Below, in pieces: positions 32,375 through 42,863 of a stretch of 64,000 nt of DNA (position 1 is the stretch's first letter; each line of letters starts with the position of its first letter). The notes under the pieces are model-generated. The model saw nothing but the letters and a program-made list of their open reading frames with translations, was not told the DNA's origin and ran no database searches. Both the position numbers and the translations under genes were made by a program. Source of the DNA: Phytopythium helicoides (taxonomy: Eukaryota > Oomycota > Peronosporomycetes > Pythiales > Pythiaceae); contig JANFNE010000046.1 in NCBI GenBank assembly GCA_024867545.1, positions 62,001 through 126,000 on the forward strand, written 5' to 3'.

Positions 32375-33641
32375 ATGTCGGGAGATGCTAAGCTGGAGGG
32401 TCGAGTTGACCAACTAGCATCGCAGCTGCGGTCTGCGCTCGAGGTAAAGTCGGGCTTCGCTGATCCCCCTCGCCAAGCAACGCTGCTGGCGCGCCATTTT
32501 CGCACATTCGACCGCGATGGGTCTGGTGCCGTCGACTTTGATGAATTCCGTCGTGCCATGGAGTCACTGCATTTCGTGGGCGTGCAGCGCGAGCTTGAAG
32601 CCTTGTTCGACCGCTTCGACGTGGATTTAGATGGCGCGATCTCGTATCAGGAGTTTGCGAACGGCATATTCGGACTCGGCGGGGCTTCTTTGCTCGCGGG
32701 AGGCCTCCAGCCATCGGCGATCGCAGCAGTACGCGAGAAGATCTTGGCTGCTGGTGGCAAGAATGGCGTGCGGTCTCTCGGCGTCATCTTGCGCCGTATG
32801 GACCAGAACGGCAATGGAGCACTCGAGCTGGAGGTTTGTGGTGACGCGGGCATTCCTGAGATGCTGCTAGCGCTGACAGCCCCAATGCAGGAATTCAGGG
32901 ATGGAATCGAGCAACTTGGCGTCCGCGCATCCGACTATAATCGGCACGACGAACGTGGCGATCTTGATGAGATCGCACGTGTGTTTCGGTTCTTTGACCG
33001 CGATAGCAGCGGTCGCGTGACCATCGAAGAGCTCATGCGAGGGCTTCGGGCATGTTAATCCTACTGGATGCTCCGCTTCCGCTCCAAGACTAATGCTATG
33101 GCTCTTCTGGCAGGGCACGATGAGCAAGCGCCGCATTCTGCTCGTTCGCCAAGCTTTCACCCGTCTGGATACCACGGGAGACGGCCGAGCAACCCTCGAG
33201 GAGGTGGCAAGGCTGTACGACGCGTCACAGCATCCAGACGTACTAGCTGGGCGATTGGCTCCTCGAGACGCCCTTCTCGACATGATGCGCGTGTTTGAGC
33301 GCCATGCTGCCGGGTCCCTAGACAAGGAGCAGGATGTCGAGGGCGACGGCACCATCTCCTGGCATGAGTTTCTCGAGTACTACCGCGAGCTGAGCGCTGG
33401 CATCGCCAACGACGACGAGTTCGAGCTCATGGTGCGCAACGCATGGCACCTAAGTGGCGGCAAAGGCTGGTGCGCCAACTCGACGTGTCGCCGCGTGCTC
33501 GCGACGTTCGCAGATGGCACTCAGCGCGTGCTTGAGATCCAAGACGACCTCGGCGTTGGGGCTCGAGACACCCGGAAGATGCTGGACAAGTTGCGAGCTC
33601 AGGGCCACCGAGGGATTGTAGCGATCGAGCTGGCTCATTGA
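32375..33641 (+). CDS. Calcyphosine-like EF-hand protein
   Basis: Predicted exons 32375-32833, 32891-33049 and 33114-33641 encode about 381 residues. Several EF-hand loops are clear: FDRDGSGAVDFDEF, FDVDLDGAISYQEF, MDQNGNGALELEEF (created by the first splice), FDRDSSGRVTIEEL and LDTTGDGRATLEEV, plus VEGDGTISWHEF near the end of the EF region. Spacing and the FxxYYRELSAGI block match calcyphosine/CAPSL proteins, calcium-binding proteins linked to cilia. The second intron makes sense only as a GC-AG intron (donor gcatgt at 33050); the nearby GT would shift the frame. About 60 extra C-terminal residues form a compact-looking domain (VLATFADGTQRVLEIQ...). The ABC gene ends 142 bp upstream. Confidence 0.85.
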
Positions 33642-33731
33642 GGTAGCTTTACATTTACGACTGCGAACACTTCTTGTGAACGGTTGGTGGCGGTATGCTA
33701 CAAGCTTGGAGGTCTGCGTGCATGCAGCGTG

Positions 33732-34388
33732 CTAGCCGTCGGCCATGGCCCACAGGGCCACGTTCTTGGCTTGCAGCTCGTACACGCGGTGCTGCAGCTC
33801 GGCGTGCGACGCGCGCAGCGACGCGTACGACGTCTCGAGCTGCGCGTAGGCGCTAGACAGCCGGCGCACGGCCGCGCGCTCCGACTCGAGCGCGAACTGC
33901 AGCCCGGCGACGTACGCCGGGAACGGCGGGAGCGGCGGCGGGTGGCGGTGGAACGGCGGGGGCGGCGTCGGCGGCGGAACTGGCGGGCGGTGGGGCTGTG
34001 GGGGCGATCTCTGCGGCAGGCTCGCGAGCGGCGGGCGGGGCGGGGCGTGGGCGGGCGCGGTTGGCGCCTGCTGCTGGCTGCGGGGCTGCAGCTTGCAGCG
34101 GCCGTCCTCGCCCTTCTGGGGCTGCGGCTGGACCTGGCGGTTCTCCTTGTCGTCGTCGCCCTTGTCACTCGCCGGCCGCTTCTTCCGCCGCTTGACCGCC
34201 ACGGGCGGCTGGCTCAGCCGACTGGGCTCGCCGCTGCGCGCCAGGCGGTCCAGCGCCTGCCGCGCGCGCTGCGTCCGCGTGAGCCGCGCCAGCGTCCGCT
34301 CGAGCGCCAGCTCCTCGTCGCTCGCGAGCGCCAGCCAGCGCTCCAGGCGCGCGGCGTACGCGCGGCGCTCGGCGTCGAGCGCGAGCAT
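33732..34388 (-). CDS. Pro-rich coiled-coil protein, 218 aa
   Basis: One exon. The N-terminal third is a charged helix (ARLERWLALASDEELALERTLARL). The centre carries a probable nuclear localisation signal, VKRRKKRPASDK, and a long proline-rich linker. The C-terminal 55 residues form a heptad-like coiled coil (LQFALESERAAVRRLSSAY...LQHRVYELQAKNVALW) with leucines at roughly seven-residue spacing. There is no basic region directly before the zipper, so a bZIP call is not supported. It shares orientation and character with the next gene (34557-35150), also a basic/helical nuclear-type protein. Confidence 0.55.
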   Translation of the reverse strand: MLALDAERRAYAARLERWLALASDEELALERTLARLTRTQRARQALDRLARSGEPSRLSQPPVAVKRRKKRPASDKGDDDKENRQVQPQPQKGEDGRCKLQPRSQQQAPTAPAHAPPRPPLASLPQRSPPQPHRPPVPPPTPPPPFHRHPPPLPPFPAYVAGLQFALESERAAVRRLSSAYAQLETSYASLRASHAELQHRVYELQAKNVALWAMADG

Positions 34389-34556
34389 GTCGTCCTTTCC
34401 TGCTCGCCACTGCGGGGAAAGTGCACGCGTTGAAGTGGTTGATGCGGATCGTTTTGTATTGTATCAGTGTTTGGCTAGGTACATGCATGTAGCGTGGAGT
34501 CTAGGGAGGCGTACGGAGGCGCTCCTGGGGGGATAAATAGCGGGGGTGGAGGGCGT

Positions 34557-35150
34557 CTACAGGCCGAGCATGGTGGCGTGCTGGCAGACGAAGAGCATGA
34601 AGCGGTCGCGGCAGGCGCGCAGCTGGTCCTGCATGTCGATGAGCGCGAAGTGCTCGTAGTGGCAGCGGCAGAGGTGCTGCATCATGGCGAGCATGCGCGC
34701 GCAGGCGGCGCGCACCTGCTGCAGCGTCACGTCCTCTCGCGAGGCGAAGAGCTCCTCGATGGCCTGCAGCGCGGCCGCAAAGCGCCGCACGGGCGTGTCG
34801 TCCAGCGCCAGGTCGGCGCTGAGGTCTCCGGCCACGGCCACGAGCAGCTCGAGCTCCTCGCGCAGCGCGGCGGCCTCGGCGAGCGTCTCCTCGTACTCGA
34901 GCTCCGTGAAGGTGCGCTGGCGCTTCTCGCGCGGCTCGTCCACGATGATCTTGCGCTTGCGCGTGGCGCTGGGGCTCGCGCTCTGGCTCGGCTGGCTCGC
35001 GGGCATCATGGCGGCCGTGACGGGCAGCGGGCGGAAGGTGCAGCTAGGCGCGGCGCGGAGGGCGGCGGGCTGGCGCTTGTCCACGAGCATCATGGCGGTC
35101 CCGGGCGGCTCCAGCGTGGGCGGGCGGTCGACGTGCGCGCTCTGAGGCAA
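34557..35150 (-). CDS. Orphan helical protein with nuclear signal, 197 aa
   Basis: One exon, starting MPQSAHVD. A bipartite basic cluster, RKRKIIVDEPREKRQR at about residues 65-80, is followed by a long helical region (TFTELEYEETLAEAAALREELELL) and a second helical half with Cys and Met (LAMMQHLCRCHYEHFAL, RDRFMLFVCQHATML). The basic-then-helical layout resembles bZIP-like proteins, but the basic region lacks the conserved Asn-x-x-Ala-x-x-Cys/Ser-Arg pattern, so I leave it unassigned. Neighbouring gene 33732-34388 is similar in style but not obviously homologous. Confidence 0.55.
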   Translation of the reverse strand: MPQSAHVDRPPTLEPPGTAMMLVDKRQPAALRAAPSCTFRPLPVTAAMMPASQPSQSASPSATRKRKIIVDEPREKRQRTFTELEYEETLAEAAALREELELLVAVAGDLSADLALDDTPVRRFAAALQAIEELFASREDVTLQQVRAACARMLAMMQHLCRCHYEHFALIDMQDQLRACRDRFMLFVCQHATMLGL

Positions 35151-36379
35151 ATGGGCAACTAACCTAAACTTTCAACTGCGGCGGGGCGACTCGGCCGCTC
35201 TCGAATTCAGTATGCGGAACGAGTGATGGTCGTATGAGGAGGATGGGGCCTGACGGGCTCCCGAAAATTTGGCAATTGCGACTTTTTTTGCCGAAATTAC
35301 GTAAGTTCCGCTGGCACTGTGGCTTCGGAGACCGCCCGTCTGTCCGGAGCGCTCGCTTGGTGAGCGGCGTTTTGGACTGAGAGAGAGAGAGAGAGAGCTG
35401 AGCGAGCGCCGCGGCAGAAAAAAAAAATAATTCGCTCCAGACGCCGCGACCCGTTTACTCACGCGGGAGGGAGGGATTGAAGAGCCCCACGACATGGGTC
35501 CGCTCAGCTCAACACGAGGGATTTGTGGCTTTTTGAGACGACTTTGGTTTTGGACCGAACACAAAAAAAAGTTTTTTATTTTTAAAAAAAATGGATGAAG
35601 CTGCATCGCACACCACAGCCGCAGGAGCCTTCGAGGCGACGTCCGCCACCCACGAGACGGCGCGCGTCCAGGTGAAGCGTCGAGAGTCGGCATGCTTGCA
35701 ATGCGGAGCGGCCTGGATTGCTGCCGGTGTCCCAGCCGCTCGCAAGCGTGAAAAATGCCAAAACAGTCGAATGGAAACGGCCGCTGGAAAAAATTGGCAC
35801 CCTCGAATTGCGGCGATTGGCTGAAAGGCTCGTCAAAACAGCCTTGATTTGACCGCCGGCGACTGCTCATTGGCTCTTAGCTCGGTTCGGCGACAGATTT
35901 CCGATGGACTGTGGGACGGTCCGACTCTAAACTAGAAAACTGCCAAAATTTCTCAACACGCAAAACGCCGGAGGTGCCAAAATTCCCACGTAAAGGACCA
36001 CGAGAGGCGAGCAAATATGTGATGCCACCACTGGGATCGGCTGATGGCTCGGTGCGTCTCTACTGTACGCTCCAGTCGCAGCGGGGCGAGGCGAGGCGAG
36101 GCGTCTTCTGCACCGGCACATGGCGGCAGCCTGGCGCTGGCCGTTGCAAACGCGGTCGTATTCGCCTCCACTCGCTCCGGACTTCGCAAACAATTGCGGG
36201 GTCGGACAATCAGCATCCACTCCATCCCATGTGTGGCTGCCACATGCTCGGCAAGACCTGCAAGCTGCAAGCCATGTGGAGCGACGGTCAGTCAAACGCA
36301 ACTGCCGCTCTATATCCAGCCGCCACGGGCGCAAATTTTAACGCCGACTGGCTTGTCTAGACGCTGCGTGTCAATCAGC
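35151..36379. other. Intergenic, no gene seen; short microsatellite
   Basis: No reading frame here has convincing coding character. The region contains a GA dinucleotide run at about 35379-35397, several A/T homopolymers (35418-35430, 35560-35592) and ATTGG-type motifs near 35816 and 35870. It separates the minus-strand orphan gene from the TMEM186-like gene. Confidence 0.55.
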
Positions 36380-37202
36380 TCAACGCGAGCGCTTCTTGCC
36401 CTGCTTGGTCTTCTTGACCACCAGCGGCTTGCCCTGAAGCAGCAGCTCCAGCGCCCGGCGGTTCACGCACTCGCCTGTCGATGTGTCGAGCTCCAGTCGT
36501 CGCCCACCGAACTGGAACCTGTACACGTCCGCGCCGTCGTGCTCCAGCAGCGTGAGGTCTGTCCGGTTGCCATTAGCAGCCGTCAATTGTGGCGTAGTAG
36601 ACGCGAAGGACCACCTAGTACACTGACCTGATGGCACGCCGTGGAAGTCCTGCTTCGACATGGCACCCAGCACCGACACCTTGACAAACTCGTCTATCCA
36701 AAGAGGGAAGAAGAACCACCCATGATGTTAGAGCCCAACAGCACCCACCATTGCATCGCGCGGGAACTAGAGCGTAGTGACTAGTGACGGGAATCACGGC
36801 CAATGGAGTCGCACCTTTCTCGCCCACCTTCCGGTAGGAAACGACGTCCGTGACGACCTTGTCGCACAGCATCTTGGCCGCGAAGTAGACAGATGCCGAC
36901 GCGCTCGAGATGGCGCCGCTCATGGCCACTACCTGCAGGAAAGGCAACCCTGGATCCGTGAGCTCTCACTTCCATCTTGGGTGCTCTTCTCCAACGCTGC
37001 GCCGCTCGCTTCCCACCTCGTACATGTTGGCGCTCGCGTCCGCCTGGAAGACGAGCGTGCCGGACAGCAGCAGTGCGCAGTACATCTGCGCCACGCTGCC
37101 GCGACCTACCCATCGCATCCACGAGCTGCCGCAGTCGCGCACCACCGCTGTCTCGTGCGTCTTCTTGGTGTCCACCGGGATGCTGCGTCGACTGTGAGCC
37201 AT
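36380..37202 (-). CDS. TMEM186-like mitochondrial membrane protein
   Basis: Predicted exons on the minus strand are 36380-36558, 36628-36693, 36815-36932 and 37017-37202 (about 182 residues from the ATG at 37202). Two membrane segments lie in QMYCALLLSGTLVF and AMSGAISSASASVYFAAKM, followed by SYRKVG, DEFVKVSVLG and a soluble C-terminal domain ending in a basic tail (KQGKKRSR). The layout and the SG-x-SS membrane helix followed by VKVS resemble TMEM186/TMEM223 proteins of the mitochondrial inner membrane that aid complex I assembly. An upstream frame from the ATG at 37382 encodes an Arg/Ala/Ser-rich mitochondrial-type presequence (MRLRLSASAAG), so the true start is probably there, through an intron I could not place. 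Confidence 0.6.
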
Positions 37203-37393
37203 CGCGCCGCCAACTGCTCAAACGACCGCCACGTACGCGCTCTTGGGGCGGGAGCTGATGCCGCGACGGCCCCACGCATCTGCAGCGCCGCTCACGCAGC
37301 CGGACGCGCTGTATCCGACAGCATTCGGCGCCGCCAGGCGCGCGAGAGAGCCCGCCGCGCTCGCCGACAGCCGCAGCCTCATGCCAATCATCA

Positions 37394-37548
37394 AGGTGTC
37401 GGGTGCGTGCTGTTGCAGCCGAAATGTTTCGTTTCCGCCAATCAGGAGCGCTCAGAAACCTGCATCGCCGAATACCCCCTTTACACCCACCGCGGTCAGC
37501 TTCAACCTCCCTGCGACACCCGATATTCGTCGCATTTCCGCTTCCCGC
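37394..37548. promoter_or_regulatory. Bidirectional promoter with CCAAT box
   Basis: About 155 bp separates the likely upstream start of the TMEM186-like gene (37382-37391, minus) from the protease start (37549, plus). It contains a CCAAT box at 37438-37442 (ccgccaatcagg). The short shared interval suggests that both genes are driven from one promoter. Confidence 0.5.
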
Positions 37549-39280
37549 ATGGCGGCCTCGGAGCGCCGCCGCTCGCTGGCGCCGTGGCTGCTGCTGACGC
37601 TCTGGGCGCGCGTGGCCGCCGCGCTGCGCCTCTGGTTCCTGCGCTGGGTGCGGCGCCCGCTGCTGCGCCTTGGGGTGGGCGCGGCGCCTCGCGCGCGGCT
37701 GCGAATGGACGACGGGGACGACGGCGGCGAAGGAGCGACGGACGCGATGGCCTCCGCGCCGCAGCTCACGAGCGACGAGCTGCCGCTGGGGCTGCCGAAC
37801 GTAGGCAACACATGCTTCATCAACGCCGTCGTGCAGTGTCTGCGCGTCACGCCGGGCTTCGTGGACCGGCTGGTGGCCGAGACGGCGCGCGTGCAGGCTG
37901 CGGCGCTCAACGGCGACGACGAGGCGCGCGCCAAGCAGTGGCACATCGCAGACGCTCTGTGCGACCTGCTGGACGGTGTCTCGCCCACGCTGCAGCCCTC
38001 GAGTAGAGAAGGAGGGGAGGGAGAGATGGAAGTGCTTGTTGGACACTCGATTGTCAAGGAACGCGATCCGGAGGCACGCAGCGACCAGAACATGGCGCTG
38101 CTGCGCCGATTCCGACAGGAAGCGAGCAAGTGCTCGTATCTCATTGAAGAGCTGGCAGGACAGCAAGAGCAGCAGGATGCAGAGGTACGAGTTGGTTCGT
38201 TCGGCGAGATCCCCTCGGTATTTCCGAAGGATTGACCGTGATCGGCTGCTGGAAAACAGGAGTTTCTGTCGTTTGTGCTAGAGCTGCTACACGAACTGTT
38301 CCGCGATCGCGACGTTGAACGAAACCTGGAAGAAGACGTCGAAGCAGAGAGGCTAGTGGAGCAATTCACCTCGAATTTGCGTAACTACGACCCCAGCGAT
38401 CCGGCGTCGTACTCGACCGCTGTTTGTGCGTTGCTTCGTGTCACTTGCAGCGAGAAGACGTTGCTCCTCTAATATCTTCGTTGTAAATTCTGATGGATGC
38501 AGCGAATCTGGGCACTTTGCGATGGCGAAAGTACCTTCAGCAGAATGCTTCAGTTATCACGGATCTCTTTTGCGCTCAGACTGTTCGGGGCTCGCAGTGC
38601 TGCAGCTGTGCCAGTCTCACCTGCCTCCACGAGGAGCAGAGGTGCGTTTCAGAAATTAGCACTGCGACTGATGATGGCAACGCGGCACTCATGCTATGAT
38701 TCTTGGTAGACTTTTGTCCTTAGCAATTGACCCTGATCAGCCGCAGCAAACGCTAGCCGAGGCTCTAAAGCGCTATGGCCACTCGGAACAACTTACAGAC
38801 GACAATCGAGTTTTCTGCGATGGATATTGTCAGATGAAAACATCGCGCTTGACCCAGATTCTCATTCAGCGAACACCAGAAACGCTGGTGTTGCGACTCC
38901 AGCGCTTTCGACAATCGCGAAGTGGTTTGCGACTGGAAAAACTGGATGTCGATGTCAGTTTTCCACATGGCTCGGACGAGCTACTTGATATTACAGAGAA
39001 TGCCTTTGTTCGAGTCGAGGGCAAGCGCGTACTATATCGCCTTGTCGCGGTCTGTGCTCATATCGGTAACTCTATTGATGCTGGCCACTACGTCAGCTAT
39101 GTGAGGAGTCCCAAGAACACAGTTGAAGTGCAGCAGTGGATCCGGATAGACGACGATTTTGTATCAGTCATCGATGAAGCCATTTTCCAAAGAGAGACGC
39201 TGTCCACGGCGTATCTGCTTTTCTTCGCGAGACACCATGACAACGACCAAGGATCTTCTAGTTCAACTGCAACTGAATGA
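37549..39280 (+). CDS. Ubiquitin-specific protease (USP family)
   Basis: Predicted exons 37549-38184, 38260-38425, 38503-38641 and 38710-39280 encode about 503 residues. The N-terminus has a basic hydrophobic segment (LAPWLLLTLWARVAAALRLW) that could be a membrane anchor. The catalytic core follows: Cys box GLPNVGNTCFINAVVQCL with Cys89, the QQDAEEFL block made by the first splice, a zinc-ribbon pair (CCSCASLTC, then FCDGYC), VLRLQRF and the His box DAGHYVSYV with His440. USPs remove ubiquitin from proteins. The second intron's donor is ambiguous (GT at 38426 or slightly downstream), which changes one to four residues. The 3' end is 117 bp from PEX16, tail to tail. Confidence 0.88.
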
Positions 39281-39397
39281 ATAACCGCAGTGAATACACA
39301 AACGCAGTTTTTTGGATCTTTATCAGACCAAACCATTCGGCCTTTCTTCCGGACAACTTGCTCACAGAGTTGCATGCAGGAAAGTCTCCATTGACAT

Positions 39398-41173
39398 CTA
39401 CGACGCCGACGTGTAGAAGTGGAATTGGTGGTAGTAGCCCAAAATCGCCGTGGTCGTGAATCGGAAGAACTTGCCAACGATCGGGACATAGTCGAGTACG
39501 TCTGCCGCCTATTCAACAGCAAGATTGATTTCGTCAGATATGTTATTGGGCAACGCAACAAATCAATAACGGCATACCTGGCCGGCCGCCGGCATCGTGA
39601 CTGTTCCATACATCGGATCACGAAGCAGGTACAGCAGGAGAGCCATCTATCATTGCAAATATTGGGTGTCAAACGTTAGCAAAAGGTTAATCGCACCACT
39701 GTGTACCAAATTGATTCACAGACCTTGCGCGCAGCAATCTCGTCCTGCGCCATCTTTGCAGGCGACTCGGCAGGTGGAGGGGTGGCGTCGCTCGTCTTGA
39801 CAGCTGACGATGATAGCGCAAGGCTGCCACATCAAACTCGACGTGTCAGTACAACGAGGAAGTCGTTTGGCAGTATTGTCGAGATCGTACCCAGCAAGCT
39901 CGACAATAAACGAGGCGATCAACGGAGTCCATGACTCATTCGACTCGCGCTGGCGCAGAACGGCGTAGACCACGGGGCGGAAGATATGGCACAGCTCACC
40001 AACAATGAGGAGATCTCCGCGAGCCGAATCGTCAACCGTGAACGTTGCATCCTGCCATAATCGTGTCAGAGTATCATTTCAAGCATCAATAACCATCTCA
40101 CAACGCTCGATGCTTACAGGAAAGCTGACAGTGTTCACAGTCGTAGCGGCATCGTCCGTGGCAGGGGTCGGTTCCGGAGCAGTAGCTGCATCACTCAAAC
40201 GGCAAGGTTAGTTGAGGCGTCCACAACTCCTGCACATGTCAGCCCGACTTACCCTTTCCGAAAGTCTTTCCAGTGCGGGAGCCTTGCTTTGGCGCCTTCT
40301 TGGTGAAGCGCGCAAACGCAGACGGACGCGGGGCCGACTCAACACCCTTGTACTGCATTGCAACCGATGCCTGTGAGACGCTGACGAGTTGCTTACGCTG
40401 TCGAGCGCACGAACCTTCCCGCCGCGGACAAGCATGGCGCGGCGCTGCTGGATGAGAAGCAGCACGCGGAGTACGCTCTTGGCGATCTCAAGCGAGACGA
40501 TCTGTAAAACGCAATGGTGTACATCAGCCATCCTGCAGGTCTGACCGTCAATGTTTTTCCATCGCTTCATACCAGCTTCCACTTGCCGACCTCGCCGCCG
40601 ATCTTTCCGGCGAGCACTTCCGCCAGCACCTGAATATGCGAGATGATGGACAGCGGGATGCGCGTCGCGCGCACGAGCCTGCCGCCAACGCACTCAGTCA
40701 GCACAGGCGCCCCAACACGTCAGCTGCACCTGCGACGCACTTTTGGGCGGCCGTCACGGGCTCGTCCGCGGCCGTGGCCTTGTACAGCACGTAGTCGTGG
40801 TAGAGGCGCAGCAGGCCGACCATCGAGTACCCCGACTGCGTCGCGACCTCGGGCGAGACTGCGGTTTTCTACCAGCGCACCACTCCGTCAGCGCCCCTCC
40901 CCCGCCGAGCCGCGCGGCCGCACGCACCGGCACGAGCTGCGGCGCGATGTAGAGCATGGTCTCCAGGTTGCGCGCGAGCGACGAGTGCGCGCGCACCCAG
41001 CCCTCGTAGCCGCCCGGCAGGCCCGCGGGCTGTGCGCTGGTCGCAGCGCTGGCCTCGTGGCTCTTGGTGACGCGCCGCGTGGTCGTCGTGACGCGCTTGG
41101 CGTGCCCGTCGGCGTCCACGACCTCGCGCACGTCGACGCTCAGCACCTCGCTCTTGTTCTCCTCGGCGTCCAT
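39398..41173 (-). CDS. PEX16: Peroxisomal membrane protein PEX16
   Basis: A spliced minus-strand gene of about seven or eight exons. Pieces in order are GYEGWVRAHSSLARNLETMLYIAPQL near the start (the YE-x-WVR and LET signature of PEX16), YSMVGLLRLYHDYVL, ISHIQVLAEVLAGKIGGEVGKWKL, EIAKSVLRVLLLIQQ, a basic linker, GELCHIFRPVVYAVL, a Ser/Pro linker, ALLLYLLRDPMY and DYVPIVGKFFRFTTTAILGYYHQFHFYTSAS at the C-terminus. PEX16 acts in the ER and peroxisome membrane as receptor for PEX3 and is needed to form peroxisomal membranes. Start at 41173 (MDAEENKSE) is preferred over an in-frame ATG at 41224. The first intron boundaries are uncertain by a few codons. Confidence 0.85.
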
Positions 41174-42013
41174 GGCGGATCGGGAAGTGGCCGCGCGTGG
41201 CTCTTCTCGCCGGCGGTCCCTCACGTCCCTAATTGAACTATTGAACCCTCGGGATGCGCCGCCAAAACTTCAATTGGCGACTGCTGCATCAACAGTTTCG
41301 ATCACGTGGATGCGGTTGCCGACGGCGTTTAGCAGCGGCGATCGGCGCAAACCTGTTGCCAAGCAGCGGCCGAGTTTCGGTGGGCGGTGCTGTGGGGCAG
41401 CAGCAGGTCTTGAAGGAGGATTAACCGCCCAACGCTATCAATTATGGAGGCTGGCAAGTGTCGGCGAGGAGCGGTGGGTCTCCGACAAGCGAGCACGGCT
41501 GACTGGTGCCCGATGGCAAGCAGCTTTGTCTGAGTCAGGCAAGGCGTCGTGGACAGGTTAGCCCTCGTGGATCTGTTGGACAACTACAGCGACCCCCGGG
41601 GCATGCCAAGGAAGTGCACGCCAAGGCAGTCGACGACGAAATCTGCAAGGGGCTGTAGCAGCGTGGCCGTGTCGTGTCCAAGAACGCGAGGACCAAAAAG
41701 TTGCCGAGGTGCCCACCGCCAAGTGCGCGAACTAGCATCCCGACATGGACAATTCTAGGACGGCTCTAGCCGTAGTTCGTCGTGCTGTGGATCGGTTGTC
41801 ATCACCTTGTAGCACTGGATCCATCGCCTGCAGGCGCACTCGCGCAGGTGTGTACTTCTCTGCTCCAAATGTGTTCATGATCGCTGCAGTTGCACGATTC
41901 CCAAGGATGCCAATGATGTCTTGTTGAGCAGATTGCTGAGAGCACCTCAGTTGACGCCGCAGTCTCCACCCTGGGGATCATCTGCGGTGCCAGCAGTCGA
42001 GCCCCTGTGGCCA
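41174..42013. other. Unassigned stretch with coding-like fragment
   Basis: No complete gene recognised. On the minus strand near 41750-41935 a conserved-looking piece reads QQDIIGILGNRATAAIMNTFGAEKY and continues RVRLQAMDPVLQGDD before a stop; it resembles part of a real protein but has no start or flanking exons I could place. The rest is non-coding, including the 5' flanks of PEX16 and TSEN34. Confidence 0.4.
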
Positions 42014-42851
42014 ATGGGACTCACGAAAACAACACTCAAATCAGCTCATTTACGCAACTCGAGCAATGGCGGTGCAAGGCGCCTAAGTGCGCGCATCTGT
42101 CGCAGCAGCGGGTGGCGACCAGGCACTCGCACTCGTCGTTGGGCCCGAGCCAGTGGGAGTGCTGCGGGCTCGGCGGCTCCGCGGGGCGCTGGAGCCGAGC
42201 GGCGACCGACTGCAGCTCGCACTCGAGGAGCTAGCTGTTGGCCTCGTCCACGGGTTCCTGGAGCTCGCGCCCCTGATCGACGAGGAGGAGGAGGGGCAGG
42301 CTGTTCGTCAGTTGGAGCGAGAGCTGCGGGATGCTGCAGAGCGTGGAGGCGGAGTGGGCGGCGGCCCAGTGCTGAGTGAGTTGCTTGCTTTGAGGTGTGC
42401 TGCTAGTGAAGCGAGGCTAATGGCGGCGACGAGCAGCGAAGGCGCGGCGTGATCGCATCCGCGTGTTTGTTGACTTGTGGGAGCGAGGATATGTTGTCAC
42501 CTTTGGGTCCAAGTTTGGCGCCGACTTTCTCATCTACAGCGGTGCGTTCGAGGACCTGAGACTGGTCGAGAGTAGACTGCTAACCGGAGGCTCGCTCGTG
42601 CAGACGACCCAGAGAGATCTCACGCGCTAGCTCTGATCATCGTCAAGGGCTTTGAGGAACCATTCTCTCGCGTTGACATTGTCAGCCATGGACGTGTGGC
42701 GAAAATGGTCAAGAAGCAGCTATACTACGTGTCTGTGAAGCCTGAATTGCCACTGAGCGCTGACCCACGCAGCCAGGTGGTCTTTGTTTCCCTGACCCAT
42801 GCACTACTGGCATCCCGACAGGATGTGGAGCCCGAGCAGAACGACATGTAG
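42014..42851 (+). CDS. TSEN34: tRNA-splicing endonuclease catalytic subunit TSEN34
   Basis: Predicted exons are 42014-42071, 42106-42375, 42437-42541 and 42604-42851, giving about 226 residues; the first exon is the least certain and its intron would be only 34 nt. The N-terminal domain has EPVGVLRARRLRGAL and LALEELAVGLVHGFLEL, as in Sen34 proteins. The C-terminal nuclease domain has RIRVFVDLWERGYVVTFGSKFGADFLIYS, then DDPERSHALALI with the catalytic His, GRVAKMVKKQLYY with the catalytic Lys region, and VVFVSLTHAL at the end. TSEN34 cuts the 3' splice site of intron-containing pre-tRNAs in the heterotetrameric endonuclease. The gene is tail to tail with DRC5, only 12 bp between stop codons. 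Confidence 0.8.
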
Positions 42852-42863
42852 CAAAGAGAGCTT

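Noticed and set aside
33732..35150. bZIP transcription factor calls for the two orphan genes
   Set aside because: Both have helices and basic clusters, but neither has the conserved N-x-x-[AS]-x-x-[CS]-R basic region in register with a zipper.
36781..38166. Minus-strand frame of 461 codons spanning two genes
   Set aside because: It overlaps the well-supported USP and TMEM186-like exons in the wrong frame and reads Arg/Gln/His-rich noise.
38426..38502. Frameshift in the USP gene near 38460
   Set aside because: The apparent stop at 38470 is inside an intron; GT donors at 38426 or 38437 with the acceptor at 38502 restore the frame and the WRKYLQQN...DLF block.
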